Positions 32,522 to 44,167 are shown, counted from the first letter of the stretch. The stretch is 64,000 nt of DNA from Albugo candida (GCA_040437565.1 JBDOQK010000004.1:859723-923722); one strand, 5' to 3'. Notes: generated by a model from the sequence alone, not told the origin. Program-made: numbers and translations.

Positions 32522-33489
32522 TTAAGCACAATCCGTGCACGTGTCACAGACGTATGCAATAATACAACAACAGGCGACATAAGACGTGCACGAATGGATA
32601 GCTGCTCCACATTGGGAACAGCAGTAACAGCACATTTCAACTTGCTCTTGAGAACGCCGAGGAGAAGGCGATTCCGAACGATGATGGCCGCGTTGCGGAG
32701 GCGCCTCGACAACATTAGTCGAACGATAATTGCCGTTTTCCGCAGCATCAACATAAGCCTGAATCTGTTCACGCGGAAAGACATCACGATAACGTGGTTG
32801 TGAGTTGGGTTGACCATACCCATAACTTTGACCTTGATAGTTGCTATGCGACTGATCTTGCGTCATCTGTTGATATGGAGGCGGATGTGCCGGATAACCA
32901 ACAACCTGTGTATGGATTTCAGGGAAAAATCCATTGGAATAACAATAAGGGCAATGAGTTCTTCCATACGTATTTGGGTGGCCACAAGAAAAATTTTCCA
33001 TCAATTGTCGCTTAGGAGTCTTTCTGGATGATACGCGTCGCGTTTTTTTACAGTAAGCAGAAACTTCTGCAATAATCTGTGCACACTTCTCCGCCTCCGT
33101 CGGGTCTTCTGATTCTCTTTTTTCAGCGTTACTGAAGCAGCTCGCAATTTTTGACATGGCCATTTCTACAACGTGGTTATTTTTTAACTTAATGAGACAC
33201 ACTACCGGTCCTTACACATCCACCACATACCTTTCGGCGACTTTACATCTTCGTGGATGTCACCGTGCTGAATTCGTGAGCTAATGTCATTGACATGTGA
33301 CTTGGAATCCATTCCCGAACTGAGACCTTGAGTATGGTCGCTGCTGAGATGATACTCCTCATTCCCCATTTTCGTGCTGTCCGAGACAGATGCCAATAAC
33401 ACTCTCTCTTCGGAGCTTGTTCGCAGGGTTTGTCCATTCGAGCAGGTAATAAAAGCCAGGATTACCGCAATAGAAATCGGAGATTTCAT
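32522..33489 (-). CDS. Secreted effector candidate with RxLR/EER-like leader (300 aa, 2 exons)
   Basis: Two exons on the minus strand: 33231-33489 and 32522-33165, with a 65-nt intron (GTATGT...TTGTAG), giving 300 residues. The N-terminus MKSPISIAVILAFITCSNG is a clear signal peptide. Directly after it comes QTLRTSSEER, a degenerate form of the oomycete RxLR...EER host-targeting leader (QxLR in place of RxLR; EER intact). The mature protein has a disordered serine/aspartate-rich part, a CGHPNTYGRTHCPYC cysteine motif, a Gln/Tyr/Pro-rich middle (YQQMTQDQSHSNYQGQSYGY) and a C-terminus crowded with cysteines (CCYCCSQCG...CCCIIAYVCDTCTDC) that could be acylated or bind metal. It lies next to transposons. 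Role in infection is inference. A second, truncated copy at 36450-36912 is the assembly duplicate. Confidence 0.7.
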
Positions 33490-33865
33490 CGTGTTTGCTT
33501 GTTGGAGTTGTGTTTTGAGAAAAATTGAAGAATGAATGAATGATAGAGCGCTTTGTTTTCGGAAAACTTTGAAGGAAAATTTGGACGGGAAAAAATTCAG
33601 GAGCATATCCCACTTTCTCCCAACATCAAGCAGGAAGAACGTTCCGTCGAGTGTGCAATTGTGCATTCTATCTTTCGTGATGGGAAGATTGATGCGTTTC
33701 TTGTGGAATTCTTTTTGCTACACACTTAAGGTCGAGCGAATTGCCCGCGTCAACTCGCATCTCTTCTGATACTCCACCTCAGACCGTGAGTTTATCAAAC
33801 TCAAAAACTCCTCGTCTGTAGCGTGTTTGACGGCTTAAGCGGGAAAGTACCGCTTTTCGCACCAG

Positions 33866-34175
33866 TTGGACATCATTCTCTTTTCAACCAATCAGATAGA
33901 ATCTTTGGTAGAACCGGGAAAATGTCGCAAGGTGAAAAGGAGAGGGGCACGCTTCTATTGGTGCAATAGCCAGAGTCAGACATACACTCGCGAAGCGTTC
34001 TTCAACTTGCGACGAACTTGCTCTAAAATAGAAGATTCTATATTACACACATTGCGCGCATGCCGTGCGTTCTTGAAGACGATCACGAAGGATGGATGAA
34101 GAATACGTTTCGGTTCAATGAGCGCAAATATGCCAAGCGATTTTCCACAATTGCAGTGCCTGTATTGTAATTTCC
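33866..34175 (+). other. Possible small gene, exons unresolved
   Basis: A plus-strand segment ending at 34175 reads RFYITHIARMPCVLEDDHEG then WMKNTFRFNERKYAKRFSTI and stops, with protein-like composition. A possible first exon starts at 33921 (MSQGEKERGTLLLV) and a GT...TAG intron could lie at about 33960-34028, but the phases I tried do not join cleanly. An overlapping frame (33866-34099) is an alternative. I do not recognise a family. Confidence 0.25.
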
Positions 34176-34228
34176 TTTTTTTGTGTTGCATTATATACTA
34201 TTTTGTTTATTGGTAAATGTTTTCAAGC

Positions 34229-34301
34229 GACTGCGTGGCGCAAAGGATAGCGCATCTGACTATTGTTAAAGAGGTTGCGGATTCGAGGCCCCTCTTGGCC
34301 A
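34229..34301 (+). tRNA. tRNA-Arg-like sequence, degenerate (pseudogene or SINE head)
   Basis: The 5' half matches eukaryotic tRNA-Arg closely: GACTGCGTGGCGCAAAGGATAGCGC contains the D arm and a good A box, and GATTCGAGGCC is a B-box-like word. The anticodon stem does not pair well (TCTGA with TAAAG), and the 3' end (CTCTTGGCCA) does not pair with the 5' GACTGCG, so a functional cloverleaf is unlikely. It could be a tRNA pseudogene or the head of a tRNA-derived SINE. It recurs at 37652-37724 only because of the assembly duplicate. Confidence 0.4.
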
Positions 34302-34599
34302 TATCACTTACGATCCTTCATTGGAATGCGTGATTCTTATACTCAGCGAATCAAAGACCGTCCTTTGATGAATTTCTGTGTTATTGTGATTTGAAATGTA
34401 TATTCTTGGGACTTGTAGCGTATACTTCAAAGATATCATTAGCTATAAGACTAAACGGTTCAAATCGATCAAATAGTCAGTTCGGATCATTTGTAAACTC
34501 GATGATACAATATTGGAGAGCTTCCTACGCCACGAAGATTTTCATTCAGTGATAGAGTTTAAAGCAACAATAAGTAATTCGCGTATGTTCTCAATCTGC

Positions 34600-36049
34600 T
34601 TCTTCTCTGAGCTTTTATCGGATCATGCGAGTACTACTCGAGCTCCCCGATACAATGCCGACATCACCGTCAAGAAGATTGATCTGTTGAAGAAGAGATG
34701 CAAGGTTGTTGTAACTTATTCAGAAAGCTCTTCCTCCTTGAGGATTGGTGAAAATCCGTTGCTGATTGTTACGATTCAGAGTTCCTGCCAAGCTTCAGCA
34801 AGCCATTCCACCACATCGTCGCGTTTGGGCGGGACGAGCTTGAACGAATCACCACCATTGCTGTGGCTGTCGAGCTGCTGGTGAAGCATCCCAGCTCACC
34901 GAACACGTAGCCTTTGCTTGCGAGGGGCATTCCACGACACATCAGCAGGTTGATAAACGCTTGTGTAACCAGGAGGCACTCGCATGAGCACCACGCCAGG
35001 CTCTTCAGCGCAAATTCGCACTCGTTCTGACCAGTGTGCGGAAAATCATCCCATACTAGAAGGATGGGAGAAACTTGTCGCTCGCGCCGCTCATCGAAGT
35101 GGTACTCGAGAAAGCGCACTGACATCTGGGCATTCCACCACGCCGTCGCATTGGCGTAGATCTGCACTCCGAACGTCGACTGCAGGTCACACATCTTAAT
35201 CCACAGCCGCTTGCCGAAGCCGTGTCGCTTCGCATTATTCTCAGCGGCTGTTTCTTTCTTCAATGGGGTCGTGGTCTTGAAAATGAGAGAAGGCTGATAT
35301 TTGTTGCCAAAAGAGTTACCAGGCAGCATACATGTCACTTGCTCCTTTGTGTTTCCACTGGACCTAACCCACACGGTCTGAGTTCCTTTAGCCTCTATCG
35401 TCTAGGTTGAAATGTGCTCGAAAAAGACTGGTTTTTGATCGGCGTTGTACACCACCTCGACACCGAGCTCACCCATACGCTGCTGGAGCTCGGAAGAGAA
35501 CGCTGCTGCCTTCGCGCTGATTCCAGCAGGCGAAATCTGTCCTTGGCGAGTTCTCATGCGGAAGGCAAGCTTGTGCCGACAGAGAAACTCTTGCCACCAC
35601 GTCCACGAAGCGGTAAATGCTGTAGCAGAGACGCCAACCTCGCTGGCAATCTGAAGCGATTTGCGCGTCAGCATCAAAGCCGAGATGGGAGCTCCTTCCA
35701 AGCGATATCCGTTGATCCACTTGATTAGATCCAGATCGGCGTCTCGAGGAAGCGTCGTTGCTGTGCCGTTTCTCGCGTACGGTGCAGCTCGCTTGTCACC
35801 TGGGCTTTGCAAAGGCGCACGAGTTTCTCCCTGCCCTTTGCCACAGGTACACGCTCTTGCGCTTCGTCTCCTTTGCTGAGCCGACAACTCTTGGGCAGAA
35901 CCTCTCGAGCGTCGCGGGTATGCCATGCACGTCGTAGTGGTCGATAACCGTGAGCCTAAAGCTGTGTGTCGGCACATTCTTCCTGTAGTGTCGTGGCTTC
36001 CTCCCTCCATTTTCGCTTTCAGTATTTCAACGCGCGGCATGTTGGTCAA
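34600..36049 (-). mobile_element. Pogo/Tigger-like DNA transposon (DDE_1), broken
   Basis: A Tc1/mariner-superfamily element of the pogo type. On the minus strand the reading order is an N-terminal HTH region in one frame (VIDHYDVHGIPATLERF), then LDLIKWINGYRLEGAPISAL and WWQEFLCRHKLAFRMRTRQG (DNA-binding half), then VEVVYNADQKPVFFE (family NxDQTPVxFE, first catalytic Asp), then after a frame break at about 35375-35402 TVWVRSSGNTKEQVTCMLPG, SPILLVWDDFPHTG (second Asp region) and, in another frame, KRDDVVEWLAEAWQEL. So at least three frame breaks separate the parts. Terminal inverted repeats are not visible to me. It is placed between the effector candidate and the Gypsy fossil. 38023-39472 is the assembly copy. 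Confidence 0.75.
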
Positions 36050-36349
36050 TGAGGAACATCAACCCAGTCAACGGGCTGACTAGCCAGTAGCAACCAATAC
36101 ATTAGATTGACTCATACCATCTTATAAAACGAGTACGTAGCAAAAACCATGCAATCCTTTCGGCACGGATAAGAAATTGAAATGAAGTAATCCATTCGGT
36201 TTCGTTGGCCGTAATGCCTCTCCATACGGTCGTGGGCATTTTCCCCCTTAGCCACCAGACAATGCAAACAATTGCCGACAAAGTGTTTCACATCATCTTC
36301 CAATGTTTTCCACACCACATGTCGTGACAATATCGCTAGCGTTGTCGAA
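36050..36349 (-). mobile_element. Edge of Ty3/Gypsy fossil (first assembly copy)
   Basis: The segment from 36112 leftwards into the gap matches the edge of the Gypsy fossil at 39535-39772 exactly (KTLEDDVKHFVGNCLHCL, integrase zinc-finger region). It is the same DNA counted twice because of gap 5. Confidence 0.8.
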
Positions 36350-38022
36350 NNNNNNNNNNNNNNNNNNNNNNNNNNNNNNNNNNNNNNNNNNNNNNNNNNN
36401 NNNNNNNNNNNNNNNNNNNNNNNNNNNNNNNNNNNNNNNNNNNNNNNNNGATGATACGCGTCGCGTTTTTTTACAGTAAGCAGAAACTTCTGCAATAATC
36501 TGTGCACACTTCTCCGCCTCCGTCGGGTCTTCTGATTCTCTTTTTTCAGCGTTACTGAAGCAGCTCGCAATTTTTGACATGGCCATTTCTACAACGTGGT
36601 TATTTTTTAACTTAATGAGACACACTACCGGTCCTTACACATCCACCACATACCTTTCGGCGACTTTACATCTTCGTGGATGTCACCGTGCTGAATTCGT
36701 GAGCTAATGTCATTGACATGTGACTTGGAATCCATTCCCGAACTGAGACCTTGAGTATGGTCGCTGCTGAGATGATACTCCTCATTCCCCATTTTCGTGC
36801 TGTCCGAGACAGATGCCAATAACACTCTCTCTTCGGAGCTTGTTCGCAGGGTTTGTCCATTCGAGCAGGTAATAAAAGCCAGGATTACCGCAATAGAAAT
36901 CGGAGATTTCATCGTGTTTGCTTGTTGGAGTTGTGTTTTGAGAAAAATTGAAGAATGAATGAATGATAGAGCGCTTTGTTTTCGGAAAACTTTGAAGGAA
37001 AATTTGGACGGGAAAAAATTCAGGAGCATATCCCACTTTCTCCCAACATCAAGCAGGAAGAACGTTCCGTCGAGTGTGCAATTGTGCATTCTATCTTTCG
37101 TGATGGGAAGATTGATGCGTTTCTTGTGGAATTCTTTTTGCTACACACTTAAGGTCGAGCGAATTGCCCGCGTCAACTCGCATCTCTTCTGATACTCCAC
37201 CTCAGACCGTGAGTTTATCAAACTCAAAAACTCCTCGTCTGTAGCGTGTTTGACGGCTTAAGCGGGAAAGTACCGCTTTTCGCACCAGTTGGACATCATT
37301 CTCTTTTCAACCAATCAGATAGAATCTTTGGTAGAACCGGGAAAATGTCGCAAGGTGAAAAGGAGAGGGGCACGCTTCTATTGGTGCAATAGCCAGAGTC
37401 AGACATACACTCGCGAAGCGTTCTTCAACTTGCGACGAACTTGCTCTAAAATAGAAGATTCTATATTACACACATTGCGCGCATGCCGTGCGTTCTTGAA
37501 GACGATCACGAAGGATGGATGAAGAATACGTTTCGGTTCAATGAGCGCAAATATGCCAAGCGATTTTCCACAATTGCAGTGCCTGTATTGTAATTTCCTT
37601 TTTTTGTGTTGCATTATATACTATTTTGTTTATTGGTAAATGTTTTCAAGCGACTGCGTGGCGCAAAGGATAGCGCATCTGACTATTGTTAAAGAGGTTG
37701 CGGATTCGAGGCCCCTCTTGGCCATATCACTTACGATCCTTCATTGGAATGCGTGATTCTTATACTCAGCGAATCAAAGACCGTCCTTTGATGAATTTCT
37801 GTGTTATTGTGATTTGAAATGTATATTCTTGGGACTTGTAGCGTATACTTCAAAGATATCATTAGCTATAAGACTAAACGGTTCAAATCGATCAAATAGT
37901 CAGTTCGGATCATTTGTAAACTCGATGATACAATATTGGAGAGCTTCCTACGCCACGAAGATTTTCATTCAGTGATAGAGTTTAAAGCAACAATAAGTAA
38001 TTCGCGTATGTTCTCAATCTGC

Positions 38023-39472
38023 TTCTTCTCTGAGCTTTTATCGGATCATGCGAGTACTACTCGAGCTCCCCGATACAATGCCGACATCACCGTCAAGAAG
38101 ATTGATCTGTTGAAGAAGAGATGCAAGGTTGTTGTAACTTATTCAGAAAGCTCTTCCTCCTTGAGGATTGGTGAAAATCCGTTGCTGATTGTTACGATTC
38201 AGAGTTCCTGCCAAGCTTCAGCAAGCCATTCCACCACATCGTCGCGTTTGGGCGGGACGAGCTTGAACGAATCACCACCATTGCTGTGGCTGTCGAGCTG
38301 CTGGTGAAGCATCCCAGCTCACCGAACACGTAGCCTTTGCTTGCGAGGGGCATTCCACGACACATCAGCAGGTTGATAAACGCTTGTGTAACCAGGAGGC
38401 ACTCGCATGAGCACCACGCCAGGCTCTTCAGCGCAAATTCGCACTCGTTCTGACCAGTGTGCGGAAAATCATCCCATACTAGAAGGATGGGAGAAACTTG
38501 TCGCTCGCGCCGCTCATCGAAGTGGTACTCGAGAAAGCGCACTGACATCTGGGCATTCCACCACGCCGTCGCATTGGCGTAGATCTGCACTCCGAACGTC
38601 GACTGCAGGTCACACATCTTAATCCACAGCCGCTTGCCGAAGCCGTGTCGCTTCGCATTATTCTCAGCGGCTGTTTCTTTCTTCAATGGGGTCGTGGTCT
38701 TGAAAATGAGAGAAGGCTGATATTTGTTGCCAAAAGAGTTACCAGGCAGCATACATGTCACTTGCTCCTTTGTGTTTCCACTGGACCTAACCCACACGGT
38801 CTGAGTTCCTTTAGCCTCTATCGTCTAGGTTGAAATGTGCTCGAAAAAGACTGGTTTTTGATCGGCGTTGTACACCACCTCGACACCGAGCTCACCCATA
38901 CGCTGCTGGAGCTCGGAAGAGAACGCTGCTGCCTTCGCGCTGATTCCAGCAGGCGAAATCTGTCCTTGGCGAGTTCTCATGCGGAAGGCAAGCTTGTGCC
39001 GACAGAGAAACTCTTGCCACCACGTCCACGAAGCGGTAAATGCTGTAGCAGAGACGCCAACCTCGCTGGCAATCTGAAGCGATTTGCGCGTCAGCATCAA
39101 AGCCGAGATGGGAGCTCCTTCCAAGCGATATCCGTTGATCCACTTGATTAGATCCAGATCGGCGTCTCGAGGAAGCGTCGTTGCTGTGCCGTTTCTCGCG
39201 TACGGTGCAGCTCGCTTGTCACCTGGGCTTTGCAAAGGCGCACGAGTTTCTCCCTGCCCTTTGCCACAGGTACACGCTCTTGCGCTTCGTCTCCTTTGCT
39301 GAGCCGACAACTCTTGGGCAGAACCTCTCGAGCGTCGCGGGTATGCCATGCACGTCGTAGTGGTCGATAACCGTGAGCCTAAAGCTGTGTGTCGGCACAT
39401 TCTTCCTGTAGTGTCGTGGCTTCCTCCCTCCATTTTCGCTTTCAGTATTTCAACGCGCGGCATGTTGGTCAA
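38023..39472 (-). mobile_element. Pogo-like transposon, duplicate copy from gap 5
   Basis: Identical in all frames to the pogo-like element at 34600-36049, offset 3,423. Listed so the reader does not count it as a second insertion. A different pogo-like element is at 47470-48760. Confidence 0.8.
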
Positions 39473-39534
39473 TGAGGAACATCAACCCAGTCAACGGGCT
39501 GACTAGCCAGTAGCAACCAATACATTAGATTGAC

Positions 39535-41950
39535 TCATACCATCTTATAAAACGAGTACGTAGCAAAAACCATGCAATCCTTTCGGCACGGATAAGAAAT
39601 TGAAATGAAGTAATCCATTCGGTTTCGTTGGCCGTAATGCCTCTCCATACGGTCGTGGGCATTTTCCCCCTTAGCCACCAGACAATGCAAACAATTGCCG
39701 ACAAAGTGTTTCACATCATCTTCCAATGTTTTCCACACCACATGTCGTGACAATATCGCTAGCGTTGTCGAACTCCCCCCGATGCCCTGCTGGTCCAGCA
39801 TGTGCTACTACACATAGTCGTTTTTGTAGGTTGATGGTATCATCAGGTATCCATATACGTCTTACTCCATCCACCCATAGCAAACTTTCTTCATCTTTGA
39901 TAAAATTGTAATGACTGTGCTTCTTCAACTCTTCTTCCTGAACCTTTCCTGTCTCCTTCAACGAAAGCCAATCAAATGCATCATTTTCCAACGGGGAAAT
40001 AATGTCGACCACTGCCAACGCGCAACATTTCCTTGTTATATATGTAACTTCTTCAGATCTGGAGCACCCCCATCGGGAAAGTAGATCCCCCCACACATTT
40101 TCTTCTCCCGGTACATGGTTTACCGTATACCGAAACATCTGTAATATTATGGACCAGCGTTGCAATTTGTCTGCTCTGTATCGAGCCACTGTATTTTCAA
40201 TACTCCGAGGATCAAAAAATGAACTTGAGATTTCAATGGGTGGTGAATATATGGAATCCATCCGTAGCAGTAGATACTCCAATCCTTTGCACGTCTCCAC
40301 TATTGCGGAGGCTGTCTTCTCGATGGTAGCCCATCTCAGCATAGAACCGCGGAACATCCACTTATATAAGCGCCAAAGGAGAATGTTTTTGGTTGGACCT
40401 TGGTTTCGACAATTCCCCAGGCGCAAGCTTTGTAACGATTGCTCCCCGGTGATTTTGCGAAGCATCCGTATGAAAACATACATCCTATGCCTCCCGTGGG
40501 TGTGTCAAAGGTACCATTGTACATAGTCCAGCCATGGTAAACCAACAATACATGGATGAGGTTTCGCTTTTTTCGACCTTTTGCAGCCTTTCATGCACGT
40601 TCCGACACGTCATGCAAATCGTTGACCAACGCTGCATAATTCGGAATAATTTTTCGCATCCAGTTACCGCACATAAAAATTGCTGGAGTTCCACCGCCGT
40701 CTCTGGAGATTCAAGTTCACACAGTCCTTGTATTCGACTTTCGCAATGGCTGATCCCCCAAATTGAATTTTCTTTCCACACCATATTGTGGAGTACGATA
40801 TGAATGTAAATTTCTCCGGATTTATTTAGACCCCATATTCACTGCATTTTCTTAATGCTATCTCTAGCGTATCTAGCAATTTGATTCCGTATCGGAATAA
40901 CCGAGAACATCATCCAACCATACTTGCACTCCGTTACCCAAAAAGGGTTTCATCACTTGTTCAGCATCCGTTGATCCCATTATGACTCGAGCTGCTGTAA
41001 ATAAACCCATCGGAGTCACCATCGTAAAGCAATCCTGCTTCCTTCGTCCAGAGGTAACTGCCGATAAAATCGGAAACAGTCCAGCGAGAAATAGCACTTC
41101 GATCCTTCCACATTCGCCATGACTTCTAAATACGGCATGGGTCACGCCATAGGAACCGTGACTGCATTTATGGCTCGCAAATCTGCCGTCATGCGATATT
41201 CGCCGACTTGATTTTTCCCACAATTCGAGTGGCACTTCCCAACGCGAATCTGGATTACGATAGACTAAGCCATGTTCCATCAGATCTGTTAGATGTCTAT
41301 GCAGATAGTCCCTATGTAAAGGTGGTTAACGTCTGAATTTCGCCATTATGGATGCTGAGCCTTCTTTCAGCTTTACTTTAAGTGGTTCGAACTTCACTCA
41401 AGGATCCGCTTCAAATTCCACTCGAAAAACATCCTCATATTCTAGAAACAACTTTTTCAGACGTTCAATGAATTCATCTTCTGCGTCTCTTTTTTTCGCA
41501 TACTTTATTTTGTTTTCCAGCACACCATGAATGAGCTCATCCTGTACATCCAATGCCCCCACTTCTGGTGTGAGTAAATATTCTTCCTTTTCATCGCTGG
41601 GCTCATGTTCATCTTCGTACAACCTCTTCTCGCAACATTGTAATAAGTTACACACTGGGGCGTTCTGAGTAATGGTTGTTTCATCCCATAAGCATTCCTT
41701 CTCCCTTGCTCCCCCCAAAATTGTCTCGACTGAATAACCCATCTTCCCCATCAAATGTCCATCCATATTAAGTGATATTGCTTCGTCCTCTTCATTGACC
41801 AACATTTCCAGGTTTCTCCATTTAAGCGGTCCACCATTGCTTTCGAACTCTACACATTGTGATAACACACTTCGTGTCACCCTTGAGGTCATCACCAACC
41901 GGCGCTGTTAAACACGTTTTCTGCTATATTTTAGCTTTAACTATAGCTCC
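39535..41950 (-). mobile_element. Ty3/Gypsy retrotransposon fossil
   Basis: A broken Gypsy pol region on the minus strand. Parts in order from right to left: a region upstream of reverse transcriptase (around 41400-41900), reverse transcriptase remains (around 40870-41280, with a VWLDDVLGYS box), RNase H (around 40000-40500) and the integrase zinc-finger region (around 39535-39800). The integrase core is not recognisable at its left edge, where pogo-like sequence starts about 60 bp away, so the element is truncated there. No LTR pair is visible. Several breaks; an old copy. Confidence 0.8.
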
Positions 41951-42963
41951 GATTTTTCCAACAACTGCTACCTGCTATGTTAAATTCAGCATTTTGCAAC
42001 GCAGCTGAATTTGGACGGTTCCCGATGTGTACCTATTGAAAGAACCTAGAGATAGAATTGAGGCTTTCTAGTCGCACTTTATGACTCCAGAACGAACAGA
42101 TGAGTTAATAGGTCTACTACAACGGTTACCGTGTAGCTTTACAAGAACACATAAAAATAAGAGAATATTGGGATTTTATACCACTTTGAACATGGTTTAG
42201 ATACCAAAAGTTTCAGAAATATCGATTATACACCAAAATTTAAACAAATATGGTTTTTATACCAAAAGTTGAAACAATATGGATTTTATACCAAAAAAAT
42301 ATGGATTATATACCAATAGTTGAATAAATATGGTTTATATACCAAAACGAATATAACACGGGCGAAATTGAAAAAAAGAAAAATACACCAAAAAATCTGA
42401 CGTTTATTTAAAAGTATGAAAAATATACCAAAAAGTCTGAAGTTTACACATTCTTGAGTGCTATATCGTTAGAATATTCACATCTGGCGACTATGAGGAC
42501 TGCCAGCGACGACGTCTACGCTGGTGAGACACAAGAGTCAAGGGACGGCTGTTCACCAGGGGACTGGGCATACGGGCGTGCATACTTGTACTCACGCGAC
42601 TACGCCAGTCGCGACGATATAACAAGTGCGATCATTGAATACAACGAAAAAGTTGGACGAGCGTCTCGTGTCATAACGAGCGACCATAGACGCTACAATG
42701 TATTGTGTGCCGATCCAAATTGCAGCTTCGCAGTCGCTTTTGCGTATGGTAGGGGATTTGAGCCGTCTCATACGTTCGTGCCGCACACATGCGACGCAAC
42801 GAGGGTGACTTGGCTTCATACGAAGTGAGTCGTGGAAACAAGTCTTCATACGTCGCTTTGATTGACTCGGCCCTCCAGTTCGTCATTGATAAGGGTCGTG
42901 ACGCCAGTCCAGCTGAGATGCAGAAGAAGCTGATGGCTGATGGGCGTCGATTGACGTACCAGA

Positions 42964-43063
42964 NNNNNNNNNNNNNNNNNNNNNNNNNNNNNNNNNNNNN
43001 NNNNNNNNNNNNNNNNNNNNNNNNNNNNNNNNNNNNNNNNNNNNNNNNNNNNNNNNNNNNNNN
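42964..43063. other. Gap 6 (100 N), no direct copy
   Basis: The only gap without a flanking direct duplication. It lies inside the Mutator-like element; sequence directly to its right is instead the inverted copy of a segment 660 bp further on. Confidence 0.9.
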
Positions 43064-43145
43064 CGCTATGGCCACATACATTAATACTACGGCCACAGAC
43101 AATTGATCTAACCAATCACAGCTCACAAAATTATATTGTTGCTAA
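43064..43145 (+). repeat. Inner inverted repeat, left arm (82 bp)
   Basis: CGCTATGGCCACATACATTA... to GTTGCTAA is the reverse complement of 43727-43808, base for base as far as I can compare. The loop between is about 580 bp and contains a 68-codon frame (43215-43421) with no known domain. It begins exactly at the gap edge. Confidence 0.8.
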
Positions 43146-43726
43146 GTACGCCAGAACTGGCGAAGCAGCAAATATAAATAGTACCTTTCGCGCAGCCGAC
43201 CCCATGGCGACGTCATGACAATCCTTCGTTCGGACTTTCCCGGTTATACAACAGCTGAAGAACTCACCGAACGAAACATTCGAAATCGTTATTTGGTTTT
43301 GCCCCTGGTGACATTTTTTAACATATCAACCGGAAGATCTCATATTACACCCTTCGGAAAGTATTTCAACAGGTTAGTTTATAATATTCCTTTCTTCCTA
43401 CGTGTTTTTTACAATCACTAAAGTTTCGCAATGATAGCTACAAAAAGCTCCATGTCCAGTGGCAGCCGGCGCGAAGCCATGCTCTTCTACTTATATTACT
43501 ATTACTTTTAATTCTGAAAATAGAAGTTATAAAAAACAATTTTTTTATTTTTCTCAACAGCAACATTCACCTTTCCACCATCCTAATCTTTAGTCTCTAC
43601 TATTAACCTACCATATACAGATATCAGGAAAAACCGTACCTACGCTAGAACAACATAACAAAAAGCGTAAGAAACAGAATGAGCTCGTGTACAAAAGTAG
43701 ACAAGTGACCTGATTGGCTAGCGTAA

Positions 43727-43808
43727 TTAGCAACAATATAATTTTGTGAGCTGTGATTGGTTAGATCAATTGTCTGTGGCCGTAGTATTAATGTATGTGG
43801 CCATAGCG
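43727..43808 (-). repeat. Inner inverted repeat, right arm (82 bp)
   Basis: Reverse complement partner of 43064-43145. It lies just inside the right terminal arm of the Mutator-like element, so it may mark the subterminal part of that element's ends. Confidence 0.8.
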
Positions 43809-44167
43809 GCTCTCTTTTGATAATTTTACATAATGTTTAGACCTTCTCGTGTATTTTTTTATAATTTTACGTGTAATATTCGTTTTGGTATATAAACCAT
43901 ATTTTTTCAACTTCTGGTATATAATCCATTTTTTGTATAACTTTTGGTATATAATCCATATTCTCTTAACTTCTGGTATATAAACCATCTTTTTTTGAAA
44001 AAAAAGTGGTATAAAATCCATAGGTTCCCTAAAAACAATAAAAACAATAAAAACAATTTGCCAACCAGTCACGCCAATCACGCTCACCTGCCCGCAGTAT
44101 TTCTACAGCTACACGATATTTTCCTCTTCGTGTTGCGTTCGTGTTGTTAACTACACAACAGCCTGCG

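Larger units (their letters stand above)
33027..39772. repeat. Gap 5 with 3,323-bp direct copies (assembly duplication)
   Basis: 100 N at 36350-36449. The 3,323 bp before it (33027-36349) recur after it (36450-39772), abutting the gap on both sides. The duplicate holds the 5' part of the effector candidate (start at 36912), the tRNA-Arg-like sequence (37652-37724), the pogo-like element (38192-39472) and the edge of the Gypsy fossil. Every open frame is identical at an offset of 3,423. I read this as one locus assembled twice. Confidence 0.88.
42171..44019 (+). mobile_element. Mutator-like element with tandem-repeat terminal inverted repeats
   Basis: The left arm (42171 to about 42390) and right arm (about 43835-44019) are inverted copies: GGATTTTATACCAC at the left end faces GTGGTATAAAATCC at the right end. 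Each arm is itself a series of 27-31 bp units of the type ATATGGATTATATACCAAAAGTT (seven at left, five at right). Between them a frame from ATG 42493 reads RVITSDHRRYNVLCADPNCS and FEPSHTFVPHTC, the C...C...HTC zinc-binding block of MuDR-type transposase N-termini. A second frame (DKGRDASPAEMQKKL, then LTYQ) continues that domain after a shift or intron near 42828. The catalytic core falls in the gap (42964-43063) or is absent. No 9-bp target duplication is visible to me. Confidence 0.7.

Noticed and set aside
34229-34301. Functional tRNA-Arg gene
   Set aside because: Acceptor and anticodon stems do not pair and the 3' half departs from tRNA-Arg.
42171-42450. CRISPR-like array of short repeats
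   Set aside because: Units are degenerate, spacing is about the unit length, there are no unique spacers, and the array is mirrored at the other end of a eukaryotic transposon.
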